NCBI GenBank assembly: GCA_903911925.1
Contig: CAIWFH010000067.1
Span: 31,588-95,587, forward strand
Direction of reading: 5' to 3'
DNA: 64,000 bases
From: an uncultured Acidobacteriaceae bacterium
GTDB taxonomy: Bacteria > Acidobacteriota > Terriglobia > Terriglobales > Acidobacteriaceae
Shown in pieces: positions 33,728-43,370 of this stretch. The number at the start of each line of letters is the position of its first letter. The stretch's first letter is position 1. Made by a program: the position numbers and the translations under genes. Under the pieces are notes generated by a model, which saw nothing but the letters and a program-made list of their open reading frames with translations, had not been told where the DNA came from and did no database searches.

Positions 33728-34822
33728 GTGGAGACGCGCAAGCCAGAACGGCTGAATGCACTGACGGGCTTGCGAAGCTTTGCTGCCGTCAACATCGTCT
33801 TTTTCCATTTCTCCAATCCGCAATGGTTTGGCTTCCTGGCTCCGGTGGTCAACGCCGGCTATTGTTCGGTGAGCTTCTTTATCCTGCTCTCGGGCTTCGT
33901 GCTGGCCTACAACTATTCCAGCCGGGCCCGCGCAGGGCTGCTGGACCGCGGCCGCTTCTGGAAGGCGCGATTTACAAGGCTGTATCCTGTTTACCTGCTA
34001 AGCCTGCTTCTCAGCTGGCGCATGGTGGTGCCCGAGTACGGCGCCCACACGCACCCCATGTTCTGGACTGGCATGGTGCTGTCGCCGCTCCTGTTGCAGG
34101 GCTGGATTCCCTCGCTCGCCACCTTCCTCAATACGCCGGCCTGGACCATGTCCGCCGAGGCGTTCTACTACTTTCTCTTCCCCTGGCTGGCTCGGTGGAA
34201 GCGCCCCGCGCAGCGCTGGTACTACCTGGTTCAACTGGCTGCTGTGTGGTGCCTCGGTCTGCTCCCCGGCTTGTGTTACATCGTGTTCAACCCGGACGGC
34301 ATCGCGCATCCTGACCGTTTCAGCTGGGGTCCCTGGCTGCAGGCGCTCAAGTTTACACCGCTGCCGCACATGGCCAGCTTTCTCTTCGGCATCCTGCTGG
34401 CCGAACTGGACGAACTGGTTGATCGAGCCGGCATCCTGCGTCTCATTCTTGGACTGGCTGGCTTTGCGGGTATCTTCTGCATCCTGGAGTTGGGCCCCCG
34501 CGTCCCCTATGCCATCCTCCACGACGGCCTGCTCATGCCGCTGTTCGGCTGTGTCGTGTTGGGGCTAGCCGGGGACAACCTGCTGGCACGCCTGCTCGCC
34601 TGGTATCCCCTGGTCTTTGTTGGCGAGGCCAGTTACTGCCTCTACCTGCTGCACTTCAACTTCTGGAACCTGATTCACGATACCCACGTGCTCAACTACC
34701 TGCGCCTGAGCCGGTTCGATCCATGGATAAGCTACGTGATTCTCATCCTCATGGCGCTGCTGGCGCTGCACCTGGTTGAGAAGCCCGCTCAGCGCGTTTT
34801 GCGCAAGTGGATGGGGGCCTAG
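33728..34822 (+). CDS. Acyltransferase family 3 (OafA/NodX-like) membrane protein
   Basis: 364 residues with a GTG start and about ten membrane segments. The family opening RLNALTGLRSFAAVNIVFFHF carries the His essential in this family, and the next conserved part is ILLSGFVLAYNYSSR with RFWKARFTRLYPVYLLSL. Members move acyl groups from a donor to sugars of exopolysaccharide, O-antigen or other surface molecules at the inner membrane. There is no adjacent glycan cluster, so the acceptor is unknown. It may be transcribed with pyrH or independently. Confidence 0.85.
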   Translation: METRKPERLNALTGLRSFAAVNIVFFHFSNPQWFGFLAPVVNAGYCSVSFFILLSGFVLAYNYSSRARAGLLDRGRFWKARFTRLYPVYLLSLLLSWRMVVPEYGAHTHPMFWTGMVLSPLLLQGWIPSLATFLNTPAWTMSAEAFYYFLFPWLARWKRPAQRWYYLVQLAAVWCLGLLPGLCYIVFNPDGIAHPDRFSWGPWLQALKFTPLPHMASFLFGILLAELDELVDRAGILRLILGLAGFAGIFCILELGPRVPYAILHDGLLMPLFGCVVLGLAGDNLLARLLAWYPLVFVGEASYCLYLLHFNFWNLIHDTHVLNYLRLSRFDPWISYVILILMALLALHLVEKPAQRVLRKWMGA

Positions 34823-35005
34823 AAACAGGCTCGCCGGGCGATGCCAGGCAGCGCATCCCTACTCTGCAAGTTCTCGGCAGCCGTGAGTCTCTTTGCCTGG
34901 TTCACGTGCCTTCAGCTCTTTCTGCGTGTGCGCTCGCGAATATGGCATCGTCTGGCTCATCGAGAAACAGCAGGGCAACCGCATGGCGCATGCTCCGCCT
35001 CCAGC

Positions 35006-35037
35006 AAAAAGGCCCAGCCTTGGCGGCTGAGCCTTTC
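35006..35037 (-). terminator. Terminator of the propeller lipoprotein gene
   Basis: On the minus strand GGCTCAGCC pairs with GGCTGGGCC and TTTTT follows. It lies about 20 bases after the stop of the lipoprotein gene. Confidence 0.75.
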
Positions 35038-35057
35038 TTGTTCAACGCTATCTCTGG

Positions 35058-36278
35058 TTACGGAGCCACGGATTGTGTGGCATGGTTTCCGTGAGGAATA
35101 CAGGCCAGCGCGGTTGGCTGAGCGCCCGTGGGATAGGGTGTCGCCTGCGTGGGGGTCAAGGCGCCTCCGGTCGGATCCAGGCGGAACCCGGAAACCGAGT
35201 TGCCGAGGAAGTTGGCAGTGTACACAAATCTGCCGAGCGCCGGGTCGACCACAACGGCCACAGGATCTGTATCTGTTGGGTCGGTAAAGCCGTTTGCAAC
35301 GTTGATGGTGGCCGTGGTGGCGCCGGTGGCCTGATCGATGGCGAGGGCGTTCACCGTGGAGTCCAACTCGTTGACGATATAGATGAACTTGCCGCGCGGA
35401 TCGAATGTGATGGCGCCGGGCTGGTTGCCGGTATGAGTTGGGGCCGCCAGGAAGAAGTTCAGCGAGCTGCCTGCCTGGATCGTGTATCCGATCAGTTGGC
35501 TCGAGGCAAAATCGGTGACATACACAAAGCGGTTGGTGGGGTCTGCCGCCAGCGCAGAGGGCTTGACGCCTGCCTGGTACGGGCTGCCTGCGGTCGGAGT
35601 GAGAACACCGTGAGAGTCAACGGTGAAACCGAAGATCCAGCCGGGGTTGGCGTTGGACGATGTCGTTCCGCCGGGATTGTATGCGGACTTGTCGTAGGCC
35701 GTTACATACACGGCATTATTGTTGGCCAATGCGAATGCCCCGGTAGGCACCACGCTGTCACCGGAGTGGCCCGGGATAAGCAAGGATGTCGGAGCTGCGC
35801 CGTTGCCGATTGTGCCGTCGGTCGCCAGTGACATGGCCAATAGCGCGCCGCCCGTGCCCTGCTGCGCGGCCACGAACAAGTACGTCCCGGCCTGGTTTAT
35901 CGACACTGAGATCGGCGTGCCGAACCCGGTGACGGTGTCCTTTGCGGTCAAATTGCCCGTGGTGTCTACGGCCAGATGAACGACGTTGTTGCTGCTTCCC
36001 TGGTTGGCGACGTAGAGATTCACGTAGGTGGAACTAACCGCCATCGAAACCGGATTCTGTCCACCGGAAGACGGTGAGGTCGACCTTGGGCGAACCGCGC
36101 CCGATGAGCCGTCCACATCGTAAATGCTGATGACTCCGTCGCTGTTGGATCCCGACCCCGCAGAACTGCTCACATAGAGAACATCGATCGAGACGAGCTG
36201 GCAGGCAGCCAATAATGTGGCCACTAGAAGGCCGATGGAAGAGACCAGAAAAAGCTGGCTCAATTTGCTGAACTTCAT
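35058..36278 (-). CDS. Beta-propeller lipoprotein, lactonase/YncE-like, paralogue 1
   Basis: 406 residues from the ATG at 36278 with AAGGAAG upstream. The signal MKFSKLSQLFLVSSIG ends in lipobox LLAAC with Cys26. The mature part has repeated blades containing patterns such as NLYVANQGSSNNV, RFVYVTDFASSQLIGY and GKFIYIVNELDSTVNAL, typical of seven-bladed lactonase-like or YncE propellers. The family includes 6-phosphogluconolactonase, but secreted lipoprotein members are uncharacterised. It is the last of three tandem paralogues on the minus strand (39371, 37807, 36278), all with Cys26. It is probably anchored to the outer or inner membrane facing the periplasm. Confidence 0.75.
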   Translation of the reverse strand: MKFSKLSQLFLVSSIGLLVATLLAACQLVSIDVLYVSSSAGSGSNSDGVISIYDVDGSSGAVRPRSTSPSSGGQNPVSMAVSSTYVNLYVANQGSSNNVVHLAVDTTGNLTAKDTVTGFGTPISVSINQAGTYLFVAAQQGTGGALLAMSLATDGTIGNGAAPTSLLIPGHSGDSVVPTGAFALANNNAVYVTAYDKSAYNPGGTTSSNANPGWIFGFTVDSHGVLTPTAGSPYQAGVKPSALAADPTNRFVYVTDFASSQLIGYTIQAGSSLNFFLAAPTHTGNQPGAITFDPRGKFIYIVNELDSTVNALAIDQATGATTATINVANGFTDPTDTDPVAVVVDPALGRFVYTANFLGNSVSGFRLDPTGGALTPTQATPYPTGAQPTALACIPHGNHATQSVAP

Positions 36279-36343
36279 GCGCTTCCTTCGTCGTGGGCCA
36301 TCAATTGAAGCCCGGAGAAAACTGGTTGAGTTGCCCCGCATAC

Positions 36344-36372
36344 ATTGTAAAAGCCCGCATGGGGTGTTGCCG
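36344..36372 (-). promoter_or_regulatory. Shared upstream element of lipoprotein paralogue 1
   Basis: The plus-strand block ATTGTAAAAGCCCGCATGGG is very similar to the block before paralogue 3 at 39455 (ATTGTAAAAGCCGAGGGG). On the minus strand it contains TACAAT, a good -10 box, ~65 bases before the start codon. A -35 box is not clear. Confidence 0.45.
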
Positions 36373-36499
36373 GTTATCAGGGCTGGTGGCCTGGACTCCC
36401 GGGTTTCCCCGCTTCGTCCCGCCCTGCTGATCTTCTGCTTTGCGGCCCTTCCCAAGTGGAAAAGCCGCTTGAATCTTCAACGTCTTTCAATGCCCGCCG

Positions 36500-37807
36500 T
36501 TACTTCTTGGCCGTGCTGTTGTGTGGAATCGCGGCCATGGCCGTGGGCAGGGCATTCGAGCGATAGGGGGAACTCTGCGTATTGATCAACGAACCATCGG
36601 CCGAACTCACCTCAAAGCCTGATAGAGAGCTGCCAAGATAGTTGATCGTATACAGGTAGTGGTTCTGCGAGGGGTCGATGCATATCGCAACAGGCTGCAG
36701 GCCCGTGGCGTACGAAGTTCCGCGGGTCAGCACACCGGAACTGATGGAATAAGCTGTGACGTTTGCGTCGAGAAAATTGGTTACGTACAGGAAGCTGCCC
36801 GACTGATCTACTATCACCGCCGAGGGCTGTCCGCCCGCCGGGAACGAGTTTCCGCCGTTGGTGCCGCCGGTCAGAGGAACCAGCGCGCCGGACTGGACCG
36901 AGTAACCCAGAACCGTTCCTGCCACTGCATCCGTTATGTAGACGTGGGCGCCGGAGGGATCGCTGGTGATCGCGCTGGGCTTCACCCCCGCCGCCACCGG
37001 TGGGCTGTTAAGAGGGCAAAGTGTGCCTGCGGGCAGCGCCGTCAGGCCGGTTGGGACCGGCGGACAGGTTACGGTAGCCGGAACTGAGGCGCCAGACGTC
37101 GCCGGGTCAATCCAGAAGCCGAATACATAGCCGGTGTTGGCTGTCGTGTCGTAAACCGCCACGTTAAGATAATCGCCCGTAGGCAGTACTGAGATCCCTG
37201 TCGGCTTCAGTATGTCGCTGGAGTTGCCGGGAAGGCTCAGCGGCCAATAGTTCAGATTTCCATTTTGCAGGGCCGAGCCCAGCGTGCCGCTCAGCGTAGT
37301 GCTGCCGGAGGTGGTGGCGGCCGGCAAGACTGGAAATACCGCGACGGAGCCGGAGCAAGGCGTTGCATTGGAGCAGGTGTTCAGCGGCTGATAGGTATCC
37401 AGAACAAACAAGTTCGATCCGGAAACGGAAACGGCCGAAGGGAAGATTCCCGGCGTATTGACCGTGTTCTGCGGATAGAGCTTGCCGTCGGAGCCGATGG
37501 CGAACTGAACAATGCTGTTGTCGTCCTGGTTCACCACGTAGAGGTTCTGGTTGTCTGTCGAGACGGCGTCGGCCACCGGGTTGCGTCCCCCTGAAGGAAA
37601 CGGCGAGGTGGGAATCTGACGCATAAAGCCCGACTGCACGTTAACCTCGAAGACGTTAACCTCTCCGTAGTTGCTTGACCCCGCGGCCTGAGCACTGGTT
37701 ACGTAGACAAAATCCACGGTGTTGGTGCCGCAAGCGGTCAAAAGCCCCGCTATGAGTAGGCTGGCCGCTGAAACCAGCAGCAACTGGCCCGATTTGTTGA
37801 ACTTCAT
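36500..37807 (-). CDS. Beta-propeller lipoprotein, lactonase/YncE-like, paralogue 2
   Basis: 435 residues from the ATG at 37807 (GAAAG upstream; an in-frame ATG 6 bases earlier is an alternative). The signal MKFNKSGQLLLVSAAS runs to lipobox LLTAC with Cys26. Blades include NLYVVNQDDNSIVQFAIG, AHVYITDAVAGTVLGYSV and SFLYVTNFLDANVTAYSI. It shares the C-terminal motif RSNALPTAMAAIPH with paralogue 1's GAQPTALACIPH. Two proximal Cys pairs (CSNATPCSG and CPPVPTGL..LCPL) may form disulfides. The upstream gap lacks the TACAAT element of its neighbours, so it may depend on read-through from paralogue 3. Confidence 0.75.
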   Translation of the reverse strand: MKFNKSGQLLLVSAASLLIAGLLTACGTNTVDFVYVTSAQAAGSSNYGEVNVFEVNVQSGFMRQIPTSPFPSGGRNPVADAVSTDNQNLYVVNQDDNSIVQFAIGSDGKLYPQNTVNTPGIFPSAVSVSGSNLFVLDTYQPLNTCSNATPCSGSVAVFPVLPAATTSGSTTLSGTLGSALQNGNLNYWPLSLPGNSSDILKPTGISVLPTGDYLNVAVYDTTANTGYVFGFWIDPATSGASVPATVTCPPVPTGLTALPAGTLCPLNSPPVAAGVKPSAITSDPSGAHVYITDAVAGTVLGYSVQSGALVPLTGGTNGGNSFPAGGQPSAVIVDQSGSFLYVTNFLDANVTAYSISSGVLTRGTSYATGLQPVAICIDPSQNHYLYTINYLGSSLSGFEVSSADGSLINTQSSPYRSNALPTAMAAIPHNSTAKK

Positions 37808-37925
37808 GCGCATCTTTCGCCAATGGGCCTGAACCACGGCCCTGAATACCAGGTTTGGAATCGAACCCCGTGCGCCTTGAATTAAGAGGCGCCGGGCATT
37901 CGGCTTCGTTCTTTGTGAATCCATC

Positions 37926-37944
37926 GGCGCCTGCGGCAGGCGCC
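37926..37944. repeat. Perfect 8-bp hairpin between lipoprotein genes
   Basis: GGCGCCTG-CGG-CAGGCGCC lies between paralogue 3's stop and paralogue 2's start. There is no T-run, so it may be a processing or stability hairpin rather than a terminator. Confidence 0.5.
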
Positions 37945-37985
37945 AGCAAGCGCCGGCCGCAGGTGCCTTGAAAGGTCTTTCGGTA

Positions 37986-39371
37986 CTAGTCGGTTCGTCC
38001 GCTGATCAGGCACCAGGTTGGGGGGCCGGTCAGCGAATAGCTGTTGGCCACGCGCAGGTTGTTGAGCACGCCGGCGTTTTGGTCAAGCACCCGCCCGGTC
38101 ACGGTCGAATCGTTGTAGTTGGCCGTATAGACGTACTGGTTTGAGGGGTCCTCAACCAAGCACATCGGTCCTGACCCTGTGCCCCAGGGCTCGCCCGCGA
38201 TAAAGCTCAGCTGATGGGTGGCGGGGTCAATCACATAGCCCGCAGTGCCGCTTTCCGCCGCCGGCTGCCCGGTAACATTGTTACCGAAATTCGCCACGTA
38301 CACCCACTTGCCCTTGGCTTCGGTCATGATCCAGACCGGGTTTGTCTGGGTTGGATCATCCGCCACAGGCCCGCCCGTCTGGGCGCTAAGGGAACCGCCG
38401 GTTCCAACCGTGAATGGAAGAATCTGGCTGGTCGCTCCCGTAGGATTCGGCGCCACGGGTGGCTCGTTATCCAGAAGATAGACGGCAGAGCCGGAGAAAA
38501 CAATCGCCGTGCCCTTGGTGAAATTGGAGAACTGCTGAGAGGTATTCTGGCTGAGCGAAAGCTGGCCTGAAGACGACGAGTATGCGTATGGGAAAGTCGT
38601 GGTTCCGCCGCTGTATGGGTAGCTCTGCTCGGGGTTCATCGTTGTCGGCCCGTTCAGCGTGATCACGTACGAGCCGGCGAGCGCAAAATCCACAGGATTG
38701 ACCGGAACCGGGAAGTAACTCAACTGCACTTGCCCATTGAGGTTGGCCGTAGCCTGGGCATTGGTCACCAGGCTCAGGCGGCCGGTCGTCGCGTTTACCG
38801 CGAATGCGGTGATATCGCCGCAGGCGGTGATGTCATTGCCGTTGGTATCCTTGCCGAGAGCTGCGGCGCAATAAGGATTGTTGGGGCTGTTTGGAGAATC
38901 GTGATCGAGAACGTACAGATAATTTCCGCCGCCGTCAGAGATCAATTTGAAAGGATTGATGCCCTGGGTGTAGAAGGTCTGCTCTGCGGTCAGGATGCCA
39001 TTGCCGCCTACTGAGAATTGCGTGATGTTGGAATTAATGCAGGGGTCGGTCGAGGTGCAATTGGGGCTGCCCGATACGGTTGTGCCCCGATTGAGAACAT
39101 AAAGGTAGCGCGAGTTGCTGATCAGGACGGCGCGGGCCGGGTTCGCTCCGCCGGAGGCGACGGGCAGGCCGTTAAGCTGCGTCAACTGCCCCGTATTATG
39201 GTTGATCTTGAAGCCGGTAATGATTCCCGAACCGGAAGACTGCGCGGTCGCCGTCCCAATCACAAACAAATAGCCCACTGAATAGCTTTGTATGCAAGAC
39301 GTCACGCTGAGAATGACGCCAAGCGAGAGGGCGCCCATCAGAAGGGCCTTGCCGAATTTCTTGAACTTCAT
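37986..39371 (-). CDS. Beta-propeller lipoprotein, lactonase/YncE-like, paralogue 3
   Basis: 461 residues. The signal MKFKKFGKALLMGALSLG runs to lipobox SVTSC, again Cys26. Blades contain GYLFVIGTATAQSSGSG, SRYLYVLNRGTTVSGS and GKWVYVANFGNNVTGQ, with YVYTANYNDSTVTGRVL near the end. It is the most divergent and longest of the three copies, with extra loops holding Cys pairs (CTSTDPC, CAAALG..ACGD). It is first in transcription order and is preceded by the TACAAT element at 39455. The common start MKF-K and the fixed Cys26 imply descent from one ancestral gene. Confidence 0.75.
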   Translation of the reverse strand: MKFKKFGKALLMGALSLGVILSVTSCIQSYSVGYLFVIGTATAQSSGSGIITGFKINHNTGQLTQLNGLPVASGGANPARAVLISNSRYLYVLNRGTTVSGSPNCTSTDPCINSNITQFSVGGNGILTAEQTFYTQGINPFKLISDGGGNYLYVLDHDSPNSPNNPYCAAALGKDTNGNDITACGDITAFAVNATTGRLSLVTNAQATANLNGQVQLSYFPVPVNPVDFALAGSYVITLNGPTTMNPEQSYPYSGGTTTFPYAYSSSSGQLSLSQNTSQQFSNFTKGTAIVFSGSAVYLLDNEPPVAPNPTGATSQILPFTVGTGGSLSAQTGGPVADDPTQTNPVWIMTEAKGKWVYVANFGNNVTGQPAAESGTAGYVIDPATHQLSFIAGEPWGTGSGPMCLVEDPSNQYVYTANYNDSTVTGRVLDQNAGVLNNLRVANSYSLTGPPTWCLISGRTD

Positions 39372-39454
39372 GCGATTCCTTCATCCTGGTCCGGCGTGCG
39401 CCGCCAAGTTTGCTAGTTCCACAGCATAGCTGGGTTGGGACGGGTCCCTGTTGC

Positions 39455-39482
39455 ATTGTAAAAGCCGAGGGGTGCTTGTGCC
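39455..39482 (-). promoter_or_regulatory. Shared upstream element of lipoprotein paralogue 3
   Basis: The plus-strand block ATTGTAAAAGCCGAGGGGTG parallels the block at 36344. Minus-strand TACAAT lies ~85 bases before the ATG. Next to it, CCTAGT/ACTAGG form a small dyad at 39481-39501. The rest of the gap up to 39689 shows no gene. Confidence 0.45.
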
Positions 39483-39689
39483 TAGTTTCTCATAGACTAG
39501 GGCCAAAACGCCTCGTTTGCCGCATTCATCCCAGCCCCAACAGGCGCATTCCGGCCGCCCTGTCTATTGAATTCAGGATTTACGAATTGTTGGGGACTTT
39601 GCTTGAGCGGGGGCAAGGATGCCCGGCGCGGGCGCGCCGTGGGAGCCGATGCTTGAATCAGCAGCGGCTCCGGGCTCCAGATCCGCCGC

Positions 39690-41768
39690 CTACCAGACGC
39701 GGCAGGAACTGGCGGGATACATCGGCTGGCCCTTCTTGCACCCGAATGCCTTGCCGAATTCATCGAAGTTCTGCACCGAGCCGTTCACGCGCCACTTGCC
39801 GGGCGAGTGCGGATCGACCAGCGCCGACTGCCGCGCCGATTGCTCGGTCTGGTTCTGGCACCATACCTGGGCAAAGCCCAGGAAGTAGCGCTGCGCTTCG
39901 CTGTAGCCGTCGATTTTTTCGTCGATGGTCTTTTTCTGCTCTTTCAGTGTGTCAAGCAGGGCCATGTATGCGATACGCAGGCCGCCGTTGTCGGCCGTGT
40001 TCTCGCCCAGGGTCAGGTCGCCGTTCAGCTTTTGCACCGGGGCATCGCCGTTCGCCGCAGCCGCCTCAAATCCGCTGTACTCGTCGGATACGCACTTGGT
40101 GCGCTCGGTGAACCGCTTGCGGTCCTCGGCCGTCTGCCACTCGCGCAGGTTGCCCTTGCCATCGTATTTCGAGCCTTCGTCGTCGAACCCGTGCGTGATC
40201 TCGTGGCCAATTACCACGCCGATTCCGCCGAAGTTCACCGCCGGGTCGATCTTGAAGTCGAAGAAGGGAGGTTGCAGGATGCCGGCAGGGAAGTTGATGT
40301 CGTTGAACGACGGATCGTAGTCGGCGTTTACCGTGGGCGGCGTCATGTCCCACTCTTTCTCGTCCACCGGCTTGCCCAGCTTGGCAAAGTTGTAGTTCCG
40401 CTCATACACCGAACTGCTATGCAGGTTGCCGATCAGGTCTGTACGGTCCACCTTCACGCTTGAGTAATCGCGCCACTTCTCGGGATAGCCGATCTTGTTG
40501 CGGATCATGGCCAGCTTCTCGGCGGCCGCTTTCTTGGTGGCGTCGGTCATCCAGGGCAGCGTCTTGATGTCTTCGCCCAGGCTCTTTTCCAGGGCCGCCA
40601 CCAGCTTGTCCATGCTGTCTTTGGCCGCCGGCGGGAAGTTCTTCTTTACCCACTCCTGCCCAACCGCTTCGCCCAATGCGTTGTCGGTCATGGTCGAGCA
40701 GCGCTTCCAGGCCGCGGTCGGCTCCTTCTGGCCTTGCAGCGTCTTGCCAAAGAAGGCGAAGTTCTCATCGAAAAACGCCTTGGGCAGCTGCGGAGCCTGG
40801 CCGTGCAGGCTGTGCCAGCGTAGGTAGCTCTTCCATGCGCCTACCGGCTCGCTCTGGATGAGCGTGTTCATGGTCTTGAAGTAATCCGGAGTGCCCACGT
40901 TCAGGCTGTCAAAGCTGCCGATGCCGATGGCCTTGAAGTAAACGGCCCAATCGTAAGCAGGCGTCATCTTTTCAAAATCCGCAAGGGTGTAGATGTGGTA
41001 CCGGTTCTCCGGCACGCGCAGGTCGGTGCGGCTGGTCGATCCCTTGGCCATCGCGGTCTCGATCCGCAGCACGTCGGCAGCTTCTTTCGCGGCCTGTTCC
41101 GGCGTATCGCCTGCCAGCGTGAACATCTTGGTCACGTGCGCAACATACTGCTCGCGAATGGTCTTGAAGTGCTCGTTGTCCACAATGTAGTAGTCGCGGT
41201 CGGGCAGTGAAATGCCGCCCTGGAAGATCTGGGCGATCTGCTTGGTTGAGTCCTTGTCGTCCTGGCCCACGCCGAAGCCGAAGAAGCCGTCCGGCGTGCC
41301 GTCGTTTTCAAGCTGACTCATCAGGGCAGGCAGTTGCTTCACGTCGGTAAGGCCGTCGATGGCCTTCCAAGCCGGTTGGATCGGGCTGATGCCCTTCTTC
41401 TCCACCGTTGCTGTATCCATGCAGGCGGCAAAGTAGTCGCCAAACTGCTTCTGCAACGGAGACGTGGGGTTTTTGGCTGCCGCGTCCAGCTCCTCAAAAA
41501 TCAGGTAGCGGTTCCGCTCCCTGAGCAGCGAGAACGAGCGCGCCCAGCGAACCTGGTCGTTGGGGATGGGATTGTTCGCCACCCAGTTGCCGCAGGCGTA
41601 CTGGTAGAAATCGGTGCAGGGATCGGCTGTCTTGTCGATCGCCGTCAGGTCAAAACTCTTGATTGAGGGCGGCGGCGCGGGCTTTGACGTGTCTTGAGCC
41701 GCGGAAGTTTGCGCAAATGCGGTTCCGGCCGCAAGCAGCAGGATGGAAGCGAAGCGAGTGCAATTCAT
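39690..41768 (-). CDS. M13-family zinc metallopeptidase (neprilysin/PepO-like)
   Basis: 692 residues from the ATG at 41768 with AAGAGGAC upstream. A signal peptide ends near TAFAQT. The N-terminal lid domain has DPCTDFYQYACGNW. The catalytic part has the zinc motif VIGHEITHGFDDEG and the third ligand Glu in LTLGENTADNGG. The C-terminus CKKGQPMYPASSCRVW closes the protein exactly as in M13 members. It would cleave small peptides outside the cytoplasm. It is divergent from the amidohydrolase gene at 42009, and both could serve peptide use. It stands alone in its own transcript. Confidence 0.9.
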   Translation of the reverse strand: MNCTRFASILLLAAGTAFAQTSAAQDTSKPAPPPSIKSFDLTAIDKTADPCTDFYQYACGNWVANNPIPNDQVRWARSFSLLRERNRYLIFEELDAAAKNPTSPLQKQFGDYFAACMDTATVEKKGISPIQPAWKAIDGLTDVKQLPALMSQLENDGTPDGFFGFGVGQDDKDSTKQIAQIFQGGISLPDRDYYIVDNEHFKTIREQYVAHVTKMFTLAGDTPEQAAKEAADVLRIETAMAKGSTSRTDLRVPENRYHIYTLADFEKMTPAYDWAVYFKAIGIGSFDSLNVGTPDYFKTMNTLIQSEPVGAWKSYLRWHSLHGQAPQLPKAFFDENFAFFGKTLQGQKEPTAAWKRCSTMTDNALGEAVGQEWVKKNFPPAAKDSMDKLVAALEKSLGEDIKTLPWMTDATKKAAAEKLAMIRNKIGYPEKWRDYSSVKVDRTDLIGNLHSSSVYERNYNFAKLGKPVDEKEWDMTPPTVNADYDPSFNDINFPAGILQPPFFDFKIDPAVNFGGIGVVIGHEITHGFDDEGSKYDGKGNLREWQTAEDRKRFTERTKCVSDEYSGFEAAAANGDAPVQKLNGDLTLGENTADNGGLRIAYMALLDTLKEQKKTIDEKIDGYSEAQRYFLGFAQVWCQNQTEQSARQSALVDPHSPGKWRVNGSVQNFDEFGKAFGCKKGQPMYPASSCRVW

Positions 41769-42008
41769 CGAATGTCCTCTTGGAAACACGGTCAACCGGC
41801 CAGTTCCATCAGCGCTGGATGCGCCCGTGGATGGGGGCCAGGATTGAATTTGGTACAGCCTCTGGGTGCGGGCTGCGTTGCAGAAAAGGTTATCACGCAG
41901 GACGGACAGTCAAGAAGGCCGCTGCTTGCCGACATTTCGAAGTATCAATCGTCCGGGGGGGCCGCGCTTTGTTACACTCCGCTTGCGGTCCACTCAGGAG
42001 GTCATTCG

Positions 42009-43310
42009 ATGTTCTCCCCCAGGAATCTGGCATTTTCAACGTTGCTCGCGATTGCCGCTATTCCCTTGCTAGCGCAAACTGCCCCCGCGCCCGCGGCAAC
42101 GCGTACCCTGGTCCGGGCGGGCCACCTGCTGGATGTCAAGACCGGCAAACTGCTCGATAGCCAGACCATCGTCGTGGTGGGCGAGACCATTCAGTCCATC
42201 GCTCCTTCGGCGCAGGTACAGGCTGGGCCAACAGACACGGTCATCGGCCTTGGCGCTCTCACCGTGCTGCCCGGCCTCCTTGACGTGCATACCCACCTGA
42301 CCATGGATACCAACTTCGACCCCTACCACGAACTTACAATGACCAACGCCAAAGAGGCCATTACCGGCGTGGTCAACGCCCGAACCACGCTCCTTGCCGG
42401 CTTTACCACGGTCCGCAACGTGGGCGCCAGCGGTTACACCGACGTTGATCTGCGGGACGCCATTAACTCCGGCCAGATTGCCGGGCCGCACATGCTGGTC
42501 AGCGGCCCCGCCTTGAGCATTACCGGCGGCCACTGCGACGAGAACCTTCTGCCCTTCCAGTACCACGTTGTGGGCGACGGCGTGGCCGACGGCATCTCTG
42601 CCGTGCAGCACCAGGTCCGCCAGAACATCAAGTACGGCGCCGACCTCATCAAGATCTGCGCCACTGGCGGCGTGCTCTCAAAAGGCGACGATCCGCAAGC
42701 CTCGCAGTACACGCTTGAAGAAATGCGCGCCATCGTTGCCGACGCCCATCGCCTGGGCCGCAAAGTAGCCGCGCACGCCCATGGGGCGCAGGGAATCCTC
42801 TGGGCCAGCGAGGCCGGGGTAGATTCGATTGAACACGGCAGCTACATCAATGACGAAGCCATCGCCGAAATGAAGAAGAACGGCACTTATCTCGTCCCCA
42901 CGCTTTATTTGGAAGATTGGATGCTTGAGAAAGGTAACTTGCCTCCGTTCTACCACCAGAAGATGGTCGACATCATCGGCGTGGCCAAGGGCAACATCAA
43001 GCGCGCCATGCAGGTCGGCGTCAAAATCGCCCTCGGCACTGACGCCGCCGTCTATCCGCACGGCCTGAACGCGCATGAACTCGACGTCTACGTTAACCAG
43101 TTAGGCATGACTCCGCTGGCCGCCCTGCAATCCGCCACCCTCAACGCTGCCGATCTGATGGGACTCAGCGCTAAAAACGGCTCGCTCGAACCCGGCAAGT
43201 GGGCAGACATTATCGCTGTGGACAAGAACCCGCTCGACGACGTTCGCGTGCTGCAGAATGTAAAGTTCGTCATGAAGGCGGGAGTGGTGTACAAGAACGA
43301 GACCAAGTGA
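42009..43310 (+). CDS. Secreted metal-dependent amidohydrolase, second copy
   Basis: 433 residues from the ATG at 42009, preceded by AGGAGG; the frame is open upstream but without a ribosome site. The signal peptide ends near LLAQT. Metal motifs are H94-x-H96 in LLDVHTHL, Lys in LIKICATGG, His in AAHAHG, His in IEHGSY and Asp in LGTDAAV. It is a paralogue of the gene at 7598, sharing the AGFTT/AGFTA and DLGD/GLGA region layout. It is likely an exported peptidase-like or imidazolonepropionase-like hydrolase; the substrate is unknown. It is divergent from the M13 peptidase. Confidence 0.8.
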   Translation: MFSPRNLAFSTLLAIAAIPLLAQTAPAPAATRTLVRAGHLLDVKTGKLLDSQTIVVVGETIQSIAPSAQVQAGPTDTVIGLGALTVLPGLLDVHTHLTMDTNFDPYHELTMTNAKEAITGVVNARTTLLAGFTTVRNVGASGYTDVDLRDAINSGQIAGPHMLVSGPALSITGGHCDENLLPFQYHVVGDGVADGISAVQHQVRQNIKYGADLIKICATGGVLSKGDDPQASQYTLEEMRAIVADAHRLGRKVAAHAHGAQGILWASEAGVDSIEHGSYINDEAIAEMKKNGTYLVPTLYLEDWMLEKGNLPPFYHQKMVDIIGVAKGNIKRAMQVGVKIALGTDAAVYPHGLNAHELDVYVNQLGMTPLAALQSATLNAADLMGLSAKNGSLEPGKWADIIAVDKNPLDDVRVLQNVKFVMKAGVVYKNETK

Positions 43311-43335
43311 ACGGACGCCCATCGGAAGCGTCCGT
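43311..43335 (+). terminator. Hairpin directly after the amidohydrolase stop
   Basis: ACGGACGC and GCGTCCGT form an 8-bp perfect stem with a 9-base loop starting one base past the stop. CTCTGG follows instead of a T-run, so termination would be weak. Confidence 0.45.
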
Positions 43336-43370
43336 CTCTGGAGTGTGCTTCAAAGATCTGCTTTGTGTCA

